Positions 1 to 9,154 are shown, counted from the first letter of the stretch. The stretch is DNA of 64,000 nt from Halomonas denitrificans (GCA_019800895.1 JAHVKF010000004.1:62001-126000); one strand, 5' to 3'. The notes: generated by a model not told the origin, from the sequence alone. Numbers and translations: made by a program.

Positions 1-800
1 GCACCGGCAACGGGGCCGTCGCCCTGCTGCTGGCCGAAGCGCTTTCCGACCTCGGCGTCGGGGCCCGGATCGTCGCGCTCGACCGGGCCGAGATTCGGCC
101 AGAACTGATTCGCCAGCGCTTTCCCGCGCTGGCTCGCCACGTCGACTCGATCCGTTTCGTCGGCGGTCGGCCCTTCGAGGAGGCCGCGTTCGAAGACGCC
201 AGCCAGGACCTGGTCACCAGCCAGTACGGCATCGAGTACTGCAAGCCGGATGCGGCGGCCGGCCAGTGCGCGCGCGTGCTGAAACCGGGCGGGCGGCTGG
301 CCCTGCTGACGCACGCGACCGACAGCGCGATGCGGGCGACGATGGAGCAGGAGCTCGAACAGTACGAAGTGCTGGCCGACTGCGGCCTGTTCCAGCGCGC
401 GCGGGACTGGCGAGCCGGCGCGCTGGATGGCGACCGCTTCGTCCGGGCCCTTGGGGAGATCGATGCCGCCGTTCGCCGGACTTCAGGGGCCGCGGCCTCG
501 CCTTTGTTCGCTTACGTCCTGGGCCTGACCGGCCAGGTCGGCCGCTGGACGACGAGCCAGCTGCAGGCGCAGCGCAAGGCGGTCATCGATGCGGTCGAGC
601 AGCTGGAGGACGGCCGCTCCCGCCTTGACCAGATGCTCGGCGTTCACCGCCTGCTCGCGTCGCCCGAGCAGTTCGCAGGGCACTTCGAACAGGCCGGCCT
701 GGTGCTGGACGAGCACGGCCCGCTGACCTATCGCGGAACCCACGCCGTGGGTCATCGCTTCCTGTTCTCGAAACCGGGGAACGACGTCTCCCGGGGTTGA
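1..800 (+). CDS. class I SAM-dependent methyltransferase, 5' end missing
   Basis: The reading frame is already open at the window edge (first whole codon at base 3) and ends with TGA at 798-800, giving about 265 residues. The visible part starts inside SAM-binding motif I (TGNGAVALLLAEAL). It continues with an acidic motif II region (IVALDRAE), a motif resembling DLVTSQYGIEY, and RVLKPGGRLALLTHA, which is the usual strand 5 of class I Rossmann-fold methyltransferases. The substrate cannot be told from the sequence. The long, charged C-terminal half does not match a family I recognise. The gene converges on the oxygenase gene that ends at 974. Confidence 0.75.
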   Translation, partial: TGNGAVALLLAEALSDLGVGARIVALDRAEIRPELIRQRFPALARHVDSIRFVGGRPFEEAAFEDASQDLVTSQYGIEYCKPDAAAGQCARVLKPGGRLALLTHATDSAMRATMEQELEQYEVLADCGLFQRARDWRAGALDGDRFVRALGEIDAAVRRTSGAAASPLFAYVLGLTGQVGRWTTSQLQAQRKAVIDAVEQLEDGRSRLDQMLGVHRLLASPEQFAGHFEQAGLVLDEHGPLTYRGTHAVGHRFLFSKPGNDVSRG

Positions 801-856
801 TCGACCTCCGACAGGCGCCGGGGTCGGATCGAAGGGTTGCTTGAAAGGGATTCGAG

Positions 857-919
857 CGCAAGCGCCCTCCAACGGGCGCTGGCCTCGATTGGAGGGTTGC
901 CTGTTGGAGGGCGCTTGCG
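857..919. repeat. 17-bp perfect inverted repeat between convergent genes
   Basis: Bases 857-873 and 903-919 are exact reverse complements around a 29-base loop. The arm reads CGCAAGCGCCCTCCAAC. The hairpin sits between the convergent methyltransferase and oxygenase genes. It may act as a bidirectional terminator, although neither side has a T tract, or it may be one copy of a REP-like dispersed palindrome. The loop contains a partial direct copy of the arm (TTGGAGGGTTGC). Confidence 0.6.
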
Positions 920-973
920 GGCGAACGACGGGCCGTCCGGCTCCGGATGGGCTTGGACCTCAGGCCTTCGTCG

Positions 974-1681
974 TCACGGCCGCGGAACCTGCGCCGGCTG
1001 CGCGCCGGCCAGCTTGAAGCGTGCGTTGAAGGCGACCGTGATGCGCTGCGTGTCGCCGTCGTAGGGCATCACCTCGTGCAGCAGCCACGAGGGGAACAGC
1101 ACCAGCTGCCCCGGCACCAGCCGGTCCTTCCGCATCGCGTAGCTGTAGGGCATCTTCAGGTTGGCCACCGCCATGTCCGTGTAGGTGGTCGCCATCGACA
1201 GGGGGTTGATGAAGGTCAGCTTGCCGCTGTCGGTCTCCGGGTCGTCACCGTCGTGCTGTACGCAGTACACGCCCGACCACGAATGCAGCGGGTGGTTGTG
1301 GGCGCCGAAGTAGCCGCCCTTGCGTGCCGTGTGGAACCACGACTCGGTGGCGATGTGCAGGCGCTGCAGCATTGCCGTGTCGTAGCCGTTGAGCTCGCCG
1401 ATGGCCCGGTACAGGCTCCGCAGGCAGAACTCGCGCAGCTTCTGCACGCAGGCCTGGGGCCAGTCGAAGAGCGTGAAGTTGCTCTCGTAGAGTTCCTTGT
1501 TCCGGGCCACGAAGGGCTCGGGGTTGGCGTAGGTGTCGCCCTGGGCCTCGATCGACGCGAACAGGGTCCTGAGCTCCCGGTTCAGGGGCTCCGGGTCGGG
1601 CAGGTGGCAGATCACCAGCGGCACGGCGAAGGTCGGCACGACCTGGAATTCGGGACGTGCGGAAGAGGGCGAATCGGACAT
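974..1681 (-). CDS. putative 2OG-Fe(II) oxygenase (TIGR02466-like)
   Basis: The 235-residue protein shows the double-stranded beta-helix signature of the 2OG-FeII_Oxy_5 / TIGR02466 group. It has GAHNHPLHSWSGVY around residues 126-139 with candidate iron ligands, FPSWLLHEVMP with His202, and the 2-oxoglutarate-binding Arg213 in QRITVAFN. Such enzymes couple decarboxylation of 2-oxoglutarate to hydroxylation of an unknown substrate. The start at 1681 is preferred because the conserved body begins soon after it. An upstream ATG at 1771 would add 30 residues of low-complexity sequence. A TATAAT box on this strand at 1776-1781 would start transcription near 1770, too close for a normal ribosome site at 1771. 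Confidence 0.7.
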   Translation of the reverse strand: MSDSPSSARPEFQVVPTFAVPLVICHLPDPEPLNRELRTLFASIEAQGDTYANPEPFVARNKELYESNFTLFDWPQACVQKLREFCLRSLYRAIGELNGYDTAMLQRLHIATESWFHTARKGGYFGAHNHPLHSWSGVYCVQHDGDDPETDSGKLTFINPLSMATTYTDMAVANLKMPYSYAMRKDRLVPGQLVLFPSWLLHEVMPYDGDTQRITVAFNARFKLAGAQPAQVPRP

Positions 1682-1769
1682 CGGCAGGTTCCGGGCTGCA
1701 GCGTCCGGGACCGCTGGAACGCCGTTTCGCGATCCGCTATCCTCGACGCTGGCGTTGGGATTGAATTTC

Positions 1770-4700
1770 ATGCGGATTATACGCGTCTGCCTGGCAGCGG
1801 CCGCGCTCGTTCCGTGTGCCGCGGCGGCCGACACGACCCCGGACGAGGCGATCGCCCGTCCGGCCGTGTCGTTCCTGAATGCGGCCGACGGTCTACCGAG
1901 CGAAGCGGTCGAGACGATCGTCCAGGATCGCCTCGGCTACCTGTGGATCGGGACCCGCGGCGGCCTGGTGCGCCACGACGGCCACCGGCTGACCGTGCTC
2001 CGCCACGACCCGGACCGGGCCGACAGCCTGCCGGGCAACAACGTGATGAGCATGCTGGCCGCGCGGGACGGCTCGGTCTGGGCCGGCATCTCCGACCAGG
2101 GCCTGGTCCGCTTGCGCGGCCGCTCGGTCGAGCGTCACTGGCCGAGCGCGGAGGCGGGCGGCGAGCTGCCGGGACGGTTCATCTGGTCGATCGCCGAGGG
2201 CTGCGACGGCTGGATCTGGCTTGCCTTCGCCCGCGGTGGCCTGGCCCGCGTCCACTCGGCTCGAAACTCGATCGAGACCTGGCCGGCCGGCGACCCGGCC
2301 GTGCCCGATGACGGCTTCAATCTCGAGCTGCGCATCGGCCCGGACTGTCACCCGTGGCTGATGACCCTGACCACGCTGTACCGGTCGAAATCGGCCGATG
2401 CGCCGGACTTCCACCCGGTGCGCCAGCCCGACGGCGAGGCCATCGAAGGCGGCATCGTGTTCGAGTTCGTCGATTCCGATGCGCTGGTCGTGGCCGGGCA
2501 GGGCGGGACCCGGCGATTCCGCCGACACGCCGATCGCTGGCGGCTCGAGGCCAGTGCGCCGGTCGACGGGACGGTCACCGCGCTGGCCGTGGCGCCCGAC
2601 CGCAGCTTGTGGCTGGCCGAGCCCGGGCGCGTGGCTCGCTGGGAGGCCGGCGCCGCCGGCCCCGAAGTGGTGATCCGGACCGACTCCAGCGCCGCCGGCG
2701 AACCCCGCCTGGCCGGATTGCTGATCGCGTCGATCGGCGTGGACGCCGAAGGCGGTGTGTGGATCGGCACCAGTGGACGCGGACTGGCTCGCCTGTCGCC
2801 GGCGTGGCGGGGCTTCCGCCACATCCCCTACGGTGGGCCGCTCGCCCTGTCGCGGATCGAGCGGATGGCCGCCGACCCCGCGGGCGGGGCCTGGTTGCTG
2901 GATTCCCAGCGGGGCTTGCAGCATCTGGACCCGGACGGTCGGATCGGAGAACTGCACGCGGCGGCCCGGCTGGGCCGCGCCCATGACCTGCGGGACGTGG
3001 TCGCGAGCGCCGATGGACTGCGCCTGCTCACCGATCGCCGGATGATCCACTACCGGCCCGACCGCGGTGAACGGACCGTCCACTACGAAGCCGACGGCGA
3101 CGTGCCGGCCATCCTCCGGTTCCTCGAGGCCGGAGACGACGACCGCTTCTGGCTCGGGTCCGAACGCGAACTGATCGAGATCGATGCCGGCGGCGACGTG
3201 ATCCGGCGCTGGTCGCAGGCGGAGCTCGAAGGCACCGGATTGAGTGAATCGGCGTTGCTCGACGTCGAGCGGGGGCCCGATGCACGGTGGTGGCTGCTGG
3301 GGCGACGAACGATCGCTCGGCAGGACCGATCAGGGAACTTCCGTATCATCCACCGCGCGGAACGCGCGCTGAACGACAGCTGGCTGTTCGACGGACACGA
3401 CCTCTGGGTGGCCGGAGATTCGCTGTTGCAGCGGTTCTCGATCGACGGAGCCGGCCTGCGACTCGAGGACCGCTTCGTGGCAGGAAACGGGCTGCCGCCG
3501 GGGCGCATCCAGCGGATGTTCGCCTACAAGGGCTCGATCTGGTTGCTGATGACGACCGGCCTGTCCCGTCTCGAGCCGGAATCGGGCCGCTTCCGGGTCT
3601 TTTCCGCGCACGAAGGGCTGCCCACGGTTCGGTTCCAGGCGAGCGGGGCGCTGGCCACGGACGACGGGTTCCTCGCCGCGACCACCGACGGCGTGCTGCG
3701 CGTCGTACCGGACCTGATCGATGGCTCGGTCCGGCCGCCGCCGGTGCACCTGACCTCGGTGCGCGCCGGGGACCGCCGCTGGACCCTGCCGTCGGGACCG
3801 CGCCAGGAGCTGGAGCTGGCCTGGTACGAGAACTCGATCGAGTTCGAGTTCGTTGCCCTGTCGTTCCTGAACCCCCACCGGAACCGCTTCCGGGTCCGCC
3901 TGAGCGGTTGGGAAGACGATTGGTACGAAGACACCGGCATGAGTCGGCGGTACTTCGGCAACCTGTCGCCCGGTCGGTACCGCTTCGAGGTCCAGGCGGC
4001 GAATGCCGCCGGTCGCTGGAACCGGGTCGGCGACGCGGTGGACCTGCGGATCGCCCCTCCGCCGTGGCGGGCGGCGCCGGCCCTTGCCGCCTACCTGATG
4101 GTCGGGTTGGTCGCCGTCGGCGGATCGGGCATGGCGTGGCGCAGGCGCCAGCTCCGCTCCGTCCAGCGTCGGCGTGCGCGAGACCAGCGCGAACTGGTCG
4201 ATGCCCAGCGCAAGGTGCTCGCTCGCCTGACCCGCAGCCTCGAGCCCGAAGCGCTGCGCCAGGCGATCGTCCAGGTGGTGCAGGCGCTGACCCACGCGGA
4301 CCGGGTCGAGTTCCGCTTTCTGCATCCAGGGTTCCCCCGGGCGAGCGGCGTGGCCGGATCGACGGAAAGCGACAGGGCGACCGACGGGCCCGTTGCTTCG
4401 TCGCCCGGCGGCCGCCACGTGTTCGAGCTGCGCGGCGAGCGCGGCGCGCTCGCCGAGATCGCGATCGAAGGCGACGATCGGCTGCGCCGTCCGGAAATCC
4501 GCAGTCGACTCGCGCTGCTTCGGGCCACGTCGGCCCAGCTCCTCGACCAGTCGCTGTCGCTGGTCGACGGGCGACGCCTTGCCGAGGCGGCCGAGAATGC
4601 CAGCGCCGCCAAGTCGGACTTCGTGGCCACGGTCTCTCACGAGATCCGGACCCCACTTCACGCGCTCAGCGGCATGCTGGCAATGCTGCGAGAGACCCGG

Positions 4701-5651
4701 CTCGACGGCGAGCAGGCGGACATCGTCGAGACCCTGGCGCGCTCGACCTGGCAGCTTCGCGGCCTGCTCGACGAGGTGCTGGACCTGTCCCGGATCGAGG
4801 CGCGCGAGATCCGCATCGAGCCCCGGCCCTTCGAGCTGGTCCCGATGCTCGAGCGGATCGTCGACCTGCACGCCGCCAATGCCCACCGCAAGGGGCTGGC
4901 CCTGCGCCTGCGGATTCATCCCGACCTGCCGAACGTGGCGATGGCCGATGCCCTGCGCCTCGGACAGATTCTCGGCAACCTGCTCAGCAACGCGGTCAAG
5001 TTCACGGTCGAGGGTGCGGTCGAACTGGAGGCCCGCGCCGCTGGCGGCGCGCTGGTCTGCTCGGTCACGGATACGGGCCCCGGGATCCCTTCTTCGGCGC
5101 GGGCGCGGATGTTCGAGCCGTTCGAGCAGGCTTCGCCGAGCATGACCCGCCGCGCCGGCGGCGTCGGCCTCGGCCTGGCGATCTGCCGGCGCCTGGCCGC
5201 CGCGATGGGGGGGCGGATCGAGGTCGGGCCGCGGCGTCTCGGCGGCAGTCGGTTCGTCGTCGAGATTCCTGACGTACTCGTCCTGACGCCGGGTGCGACG
5301 CCGACTCCGACGCCGGTGGGCGGCGAGCTGTTGCGCGGCTGCCGGGTGGCCGTCGACGTGGAGCCGACCGATCGCCGGGCGCTGCTCTGGCTGGCGCGAC
5401 GATGGCAGCTGCAACTGGTCCGCCCGCCGAGCGACGGGCGGGACTGGGCCGGGATCACGGCGCTGATCCACGATCCGGGACGGTGTGCGGACGCGAAGCT
5501 CGAGCAGGCGCGCGAGGCCGGCTGCCGATGCCTGTGCCTGTGCCTGTCGCCGGAGCCGCCTCGATGCGGTTCGGGCTGGCTGCGCGCGCCGCTGAACGAG
5601 AGCCGGTCGGTCGGCGCGCTGATCGATGCCGCGCTGGCCGCTGGACGCTAG
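1770..5651 (+). CDS. sensor histidine kinase with two-component regulator propeller and degenerate receiver tail
   Basis: This 1293-residue protein starts with a signal peptide or anchor (MRIIRVCLAAAALVPC). It then has repeated propeller blades (YLWIGTRGGLVRHDG, GGVWIGTSGRGLARL), a Y_Y_Y-type domain (FRVRLSGWEDDWYE), one transmembrane segment near residues 775-795, and a linker. The HisKA box is VSHEIRTPLHAL with phospho-accepting His957. The ATPase has an N box (NLLSNAVKFT), G1 (DTGPGIP) and G2 (GVGLGLAICRRL). The last 120 residues look like a receiver fold ending in WLRAPLNESRSVGALIDAAL but lack an obvious phospho-accepting Asp. It probably senses a periplasmic ligand, perhaps a polysaccharide as in HTCS systems; the ligand is not known. 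Confidence 0.85.
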   Translation: MRIIRVCLAAAALVPCAAAADTTPDEAIARPAVSFLNAADGLPSEAVETIVQDRLGYLWIGTRGGLVRHDGHRLTVLRHDPDRADSLPGNNVMSMLAARDGSVWAGISDQGLVRLRGRSVERHWPSAEAGGELPGRFIWSIAEGCDGWIWLAFARGGLARVHSARNSIETWPAGDPAVPDDGFNLELRIGPDCHPWLMTLTTLYRSKSADAPDFHPVRQPDGEAIEGGIVFEFVDSDALVVAGQGGTRRFRRHADRWRLEASAPVDGTVTALAVAPDRSLWLAEPGRVARWEAGAAGPEVVIRTDSSAAGEPRLAGLLIASIGVDAEGGVWIGTSGRGLARLSPAWRGFRHIPYGGPLALSRIERMAADPAGGAWLLDSQRGLQHLDPDGRIGELHAAARLGRAHDLRDVVASADGLRLLTDRRMIHYRPDRGERTVHYEADGDVPAILRFLEAGDDDRFWLGSERELIEIDAGGDVIRRWSQAELEGTGLSESALLDVERGPDARWWLLGRRTIARQDRSGNFRIIHRAERALNDSWLFDGHDLWVAGDSLLQRFSIDGAGLRLEDRFVAGNGLPPGRIQRMFAYKGSIWLLMTTGLSRLEPESGRFRVFSAHEGLPTVRFQASGALATDDGFLAATTDGVLRVVPDLIDGSVRPPPVHLTSVRAGDRRWTLPSGPRQELELAWYENSIEFEFVALSFLNPHRNRFRVRLSGWEDDWYEDTGMSRRYFGNLSPGRYRFEVQAANAAGRWNRVGDAVDLRIAPPPWRAAPALAAYLMVGLVAVGGSGMAWRRRQLRSVQRRRARDQRELVDAQRKVLARLTRSLEPEALRQAIVQVVQALTHADRVEFRFLHPGFPRASGVAGSTESDRATDGPVASSPGGRHVFELRGERGALAEIAIEGDDRLRRPEIRSRLALLRATSAQLLDQSLSLVDGRRLAEAAENASAAKSDFVATVSHEIRTPLHALSGMLAMLRETRLDGEQADIVETLARSTWQLRGLLDEVLDLSRIEAREIRIEPRPFELVPMLERIVDLHAANAHRKGLALRLRIHPDLPNVAMADALRLGQILGNLLSNAVKFTVEGAVELEARAAGGALVCSVTDTGPGIPSSARARMFEPFEQASPSMTRRAGGVGLGLAICRRLAAAMGGRIEVGPRRLGGSRFVVEIPDVLVLTPGATPTPTPVGGELLRGCRVAVDVEPTDRRALLWLARRWQLQLVRPPSDGRDWAGITALIHDPGRCADAKLEQAREAGCRCLCLCLSPEPPRCGSGWLRAPLNESRSVGALIDAALAAGR

Positions 5652-6736
5652 GTCGCGGATTTCGCGCTTTCGCGCCGCACGGTATCGACGAGCACGTCGA
5701 CGTGGTCCGGGTCGACCTCCGGCGTGATGCCGTGGCCGAGGTTGAAGATGTGTCCGGGGCCGTCGCCGAAGTCGGCGAGTACGCGCTTCGTTTCCGCCTC
5801 GATCACGTCGGGCCGGGTCAGCAGCACGGTCGGGTCCAGGTTGCCCTGGATCGCGACCCGGTCGCCGACGCGTCGTCGGGCCTCGCCGAGCGACGTGGTC
5901 CAGTCCACGCCCAGCCCCTGGCAGCCGGTGTCGGCCAGCGCCTCGAGGTGGGCACCGCAGCCCTTGGCGAACAGGACGATCGGGGTGTCGGGGCAGGCCG
6001 CCCGGACCCGTTCGACGATCCGCCGCATGCCGGCCAGCGAGAAGCGCCGGAACAGCGCCGGCGACAGCACGCCGCCCCAGCTGTCGAAGACCATCAGCGC
6101 ATCCGCGCCGGCCTCGACCTGGGCGACGAGGTAGTCGGCGGTGCTGTCGGCGAGGTGGGCGATCAGACGCTCCGCGTCGTCCGGGTGCTGCAGCAACAGG
6201 CGCTTGGCGCGCGCGAAGTCCTTGCTGCTGCCGCCTTCGATCATGTAGGTCGCCACGGTCCACGGGCTGCCGGCGAAGCCGATCAGTGGGGTGTCCTCGG
6301 GCAGTTCGGCGCGGATCATCCGGACCGCGTCCATCACGTAGCCCGTGGCCTCGTTGGGGTCGGGCCGCGGCAGTGCGTGGATCTGCTTCAGGTCGCGGAT
6401 CGGCGTGTGGAACTTCGGCCCCTCGCCGGCGACGAAATGCAGCCCCAGGCCCATCTCGTGCGGCAGGATCAGGATGTCGGAAAACAGGATCGACGCGTCG
6501 AAGCCGTAGCGGCGGATCGGCTGCAGGGTGACTTCGCAGGCCAGCTCCGGGGTGCCGGCCAGGGTCAGGAAGTCGCCGGCCTTCGCCCGGGTGGCCCGGT
6601 ACTCGGGCAGGTAGCGGCCGGCCTGGCGCATCAGCCAGATCGGGGTGCGGTCGACCGGCTCGCGCCGCAGCGCCTTCAGGAAGCGGCTATCGTGGCGGGG
6701 GTTGGCGGACGGCGGGTTCGATGAGGACGAGTTCAT
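5648..6736 (-). CDS. hemE: uroporphyrinogen decarboxylase
   Basis: This cytosolic enzyme removes four carboxyl groups from uroporphyrinogen III to give coproporphyrinogen III in haem synthesis. Its 362 residues match the family length. The N-terminal signature PIWLMRQAGRYLPEYR and the second signature GFAGSPWTVATYMIEG are present, as is the C-terminal HGITPEVDPDHV. Its ATG overlaps the TGA of aroB by four bases, so it is the last gene of aroK-aroB-hemE. Its stop overlaps the last bases of the convergent kinase gene. Confidence 0.97.
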   Translation of the reverse strand: MNSSSSNPPSANPRHDSRFLKALRREPVDRTPIWLMRQAGRYLPEYRATRAKAGDFLTLAGTPELACEVTLQPIRRYGFDASILFSDILILPHEMGLGLHFVAGEGPKFHTPIRDLKQIHALPRPDPNEATGYVMDAVRMIRAELPEDTPLIGFAGSPWTVATYMIEGGSSKDFARAKRLLLQHPDDAERLIAHLADSTADYLVAQVEAGADALMVFDSWGGVLSPALFRRFSLAGMRRIVERVRAACPDTPIVLFAKGCGAHLEALADTGCQGLGVDWTTSLGEARRRVGDRVAIQGNLDPTVLLTRPDVIEAETKRVLADFGDGPGHIFNLGHGITPEVDPDHVDVLVDTVRRESAKSAT

Positions 6737-7800
6737 TGTTCGAGGACCTCCAGGATTCGTTCCGGGTCGATATCGTCGCGGACCCGGGCCGCCCCGAGTG
6801 CGTCGAGAAGGACCAGCCGGATCCGGCCGGCCTGGTTCTTCTTGTCGAGCTTCATGTGCTCGGCCAGGGCGGCCGGCGAGACGTCGTCGGGCCGTCGGGT
6901 CGGTAGTTCGAGCCGCTCGAGCAGTCCGGCCAGGCGGTCGGCATCGTCGGCGGCCAGGTCGCCGAGCAGCACGCCGAGGCGCGCGGCCTGGACCATGCCG
7001 ACGGCCACCGCTTCGCCGTGCAGGAACCGGGTGTAGCCGGTCTCCGTTTCCAGCGCGTGGCCGAAGGTGTGACCGAAATTGAGCAGGGCGCGCTGGCCGG
7101 CCTCGCGCTCGTCGTCGGCGACGACCTCGACCTTGTGCCGTACCGCGCGTTCGATCGCCGCGGTCAGTCGATCGGCGTCGCGGTCCAGCAGCCAGGGCGC
7201 GTCGGACTCGAGCCTGTCCAGGAACGCGGCGTCGCGGATGGCACCGTACTTGACTACCTCGGCCAGCCCGGCGCGGAACTCGCGGCCGTCCAGGGTGGTC
7301 AGCGTGGTGGGGTCGATCAGCACCCGGGCCGGCTGGTGGAAGGCGCCGACCAGGTTCTTGCCGGCCGGCAGGTTCACCCCGGTCTTGCCGCCGATTGCCG
7401 CATCGACCTGGGCCAGCAGCGTGGTCGGCACCTGGACGACGCGGATGCCGCGCATCCAGCTGGCTGCCGCGAAGCCGGCCAGGTCGCCGACCACGCCGCC
7501 GCCCAGGGCCACGATGGTCGCGTCGCGCTGCGCACCGAGATCGACCAGCGCATCGAGCGCCTGCGTCCAGGACGCCAGCGTCTTGGACGGCTCGCCGGGA
7601 GGAAGTACCAGCGTCGATGGGCGGTGCGCGGCGAGCGCTCGCTCGACGCGGGGCAGGTGATGGGCGGCCACGTTGCGGTCGGTGACGATCAGGACCCGGC
7701 CGCTCACCGCATCGGCCAGCGCCGAGCGATCGTCGAGCAGGCCGGGGGCGATGTCGATCGCGCAGCGGCCGCGATCGTGGTTCAGTTCAAGTGCGGTCAT
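6733..7800 (-). CDS. aroB: 3-dehydroquinate synthase
   Basis: The enzyme converts DAHP to 3-dehydroquinate, the second step of the shikimate pathway, using NAD and a divalent metal. The 355-residue protein has the NAD-binding ALGGGVVGDLAGF, the lysine motif QVDAAIGGKTGVN, and the metal-binding HTFGHALE. The ATG at 7800 is chosen because MTALELNHDRG is where family members begin. It overlaps the end of aroK by 14 bases, implying translational coupling. Confidence 0.97.
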   Translation of the reverse strand: MTALELNHDRGRCAIDIAPGLLDDRSALADAVSGRVLIVTDRNVAAHHLPRVERALAAHRPSTLVLPPGEPSKTLASWTQALDALVDLGAQRDATIVALGGGVVGDLAGFAAASWMRGIRVVQVPTTLLAQVDAAIGGKTGVNLPAGKNLVGAFHQPARVLIDPTTLTTLDGREFRAGLAEVVKYGAIRDAAFLDRLESDAPWLLDRDADRLTAAIERAVRHKVEVVADDEREAGQRALLNFGHTFGHALETETGYTRFLHGEAVAVGMVQAARLGVLLGDLAADDADRLAGLLERLELPTRRPDDVSPAALAEHMKLDKKNQAGRIRLVLLDALGAARVRDDIDPERILEVLEQ

Positions 7801-8401
7801 CGCCTCGCCTGCGGTCCCTGCGGTGGTTGCGGATCGTCTGCTCCAGGGCCTGGGCCATGCGGTGCAGCGGGAGATTCCTGGATTCGAACACGACGTCGGC
7901 GACCTCGGCATAGATCGGGTTGCGCTGCTCGGCCATCCGGGTCAGCCGCTCGCGACGGTCCGGCGCGGCCAGCAGCGGCCTGCGCTTGTCGCGCTCGAGG
8001 CGCTTGAGCTGCTGGGCGACGCTGGCGTTGAGCCAGACCACCAGGCCGCCGGCGCGCAGCAGGGACCGGTTGTCCTCGCGCAGCACGGCGCCGCCGCCCG
8101 TGGCGATCACCCGTCCGGTGCCCGCCGCGACCTCGGAGAGCAGCGCGTGCTCGCGGTCCCGGAAGCCCGCCTCGCCCTCGATCTCGAAGATCACGGCCAC
8201 TTCGACGCCGCAGCGTTTCTCGAGCTCCTCGTCGAGGTCGATGAACTCCCGACCCAGCGCCGGGGCGACGCGGCGGCCCAGCGTGGTCTTGCCCGACCCC
8301 ATCGGTCCGATCAGGAAGATGTTGTCGCGCTCGGCGGGTTCGGGCGCCACTGGATCCAGCTCAACGGGTTCCACAGTCGGGTCGGCAAGTCGAACGGCCA
8401 A
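7787..8401 (-). CDS. aroK: shikimate kinase
   Basis: The enzyme phosphorylates shikimate with ATP. The 204-residue protein carries the P loop GPMGSGKTTLGRRVA, shikimate-binding FIDLDEELEKR and FRDREHALL, the GGGAVLRE loop, and the lid arginines in RDKRRPLL. The start is uncertain. The TTG at 8401 gives a 26-residue leader rich in Pro and Glu, and a GTG at 8374 is an alternative; the catalytic domain begins at NIFLIGPMG. It heads the operon aroK-aroB-hemE and is divergent from the DNA glycosylase gene. A TAGCAT box lies six bases before the TTG. Confidence 0.93.
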   Translation of the reverse strand: MAVRLADPTVEPVELDPVAPEPAERDNIFLIGPMGSGKTTLGRRVAPALGREFIDLDEELEKRCGVEVAVIFEIEGEAGFRDREHALLSEVAAGTGRVIATGGGAVLREDNRSLLRAGGLVVWLNASVAQQLKRLERDKRRPLLAAPDRRERLTRMAEQRNPIYAEVADVVFESRNLPLHRMAQALEQTIRNHRRDRRRGDDRT

Positions 8402-8411
8402 TCCCGAATGC

Positions 8412-8417
8412 TACAGT
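8412..8417 (+). promoter_or_regulatory. -10-like box TACAGT, six bases before the glycosylase ATG
   Basis: TACAGT is followed by six bases and then the ATG at 8424, so a transcript started at the usual distance would begin on the A of the start codon. There is no Shine-Dalgarno sequence. On the opposite strand TAGCAT (8408-8413 region) is placed in the same way relative to the TTG proposed for aroK. No good -35 is visible, which is the main weakness. Confidence 0.4.
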
Positions 8418-8423
8418 ACTTCG

Positions 8424-9059
8424 ATGCCGCGCACGCCGACGCCCGACCCTGCAGACCCTGCAGGTCCCGACACCGCGATCGATCGCGGTGACGACGCTTC
8501 CGAGGCGCGAGATACGGACAGGTCGTCGAGCCTCCTGACCGGCCTGCCGCCGGTCGTCCGCGACGACGCCCGGGTGCTGGTGCTCGGCAGCATGCCGGGG
8601 GTGCGCTCGCTGGACGAGGCGCGCTACTACGCCCACCCCCGCAACGCGTTCTGGCCAATCGTCGGTCCCGTGATCGGCCAGCCGCCGTCGCGGCCCTACG
8701 CGGCACGGCTGAATGCGCTTCGTGAACGCGGCATCGCGCTGTGGGACGTGATCGGGCGCTGCCGGCGCGCCGGCAGCCTGGATTCGAGCATCGAGGCCGA
8801 TTCGGTCGAGGTCAACGATCTCCCCGGCCTGATCGACCGCTGTCGGCAACTGGCATTGATCGCGTTCAACGGAGCGCGTGCCGAACAGGAGTTCCGGCGC
8901 CGCGTGCTGCCGCGGCTCGGCTCCGGCGCCCGCGCGATCCGCCGCGTCCGCCTGCCCTCGACTTCCCCGGCCAACGCGCGACTCGGCCTCGAGGACAAGC
9001 GTCGCGCCTGGCACGCGCAGCTCGGCCCGGCGCTGGCGCCCGTCGACGGCGACCGCTGA
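8424..9059 (+). CDS. DNA-deoxyinosine glycosylase (uracil-DNA glycosylase superfamily)
   Basis: The 211-residue protein has the superfamily fold markers: LVLGSMPGVRSLDEARYYAH, the active-site region PRNAFWPIVG, LRERGIALWDVIGRC, an internal FNG (AFNGARAE) and the C-terminal LPSTSPANA loop. This pattern fits the TIGR04274 DNA-deoxyinosine glycosylase group, related to Mug, which removes deaminated bases in base-excision repair. The first 35 residues are Asp- and Pro-rich and not conserved in the family. The gene stands alone, divergent from aroK. Confidence 0.85.
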   Translation: MPRTPTPDPADPAGPDTAIDRGDDASEARDTDRSSSLLTGLPPVVRDDARVLVLGSMPGVRSLDEARYYAHPRNAFWPIVGPVIGQPPSRPYAARLNALRERGIALWDVIGRCRRAGSLDSSIEADSVEVNDLPGLIDRCRQLALIAFNGARAEQEFRRRVLPRLGSGARAIRRVRLPSTSPANARLGLEDKRRAWHAQLGPALAPVDGDR

Positions 9060-9154
9060 TCCGCGCGAATGCGCCCTCCTGGCTCGAGCGGGCAGGATCT
9101 CGCCGCGCGGCCTCTCCGATGCAGGTATCCTAGCGGCCCGAATCGTTGCCCCGG

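Noticed and set aside
3330-6263. A 977-codon open frame on the minus strand opposite the histidine kinase and into hemE.
   Set aside because: High GC removes stops in antisense frames. The opposite strand encodes well-defined kinase domains and hemE uses another frame.
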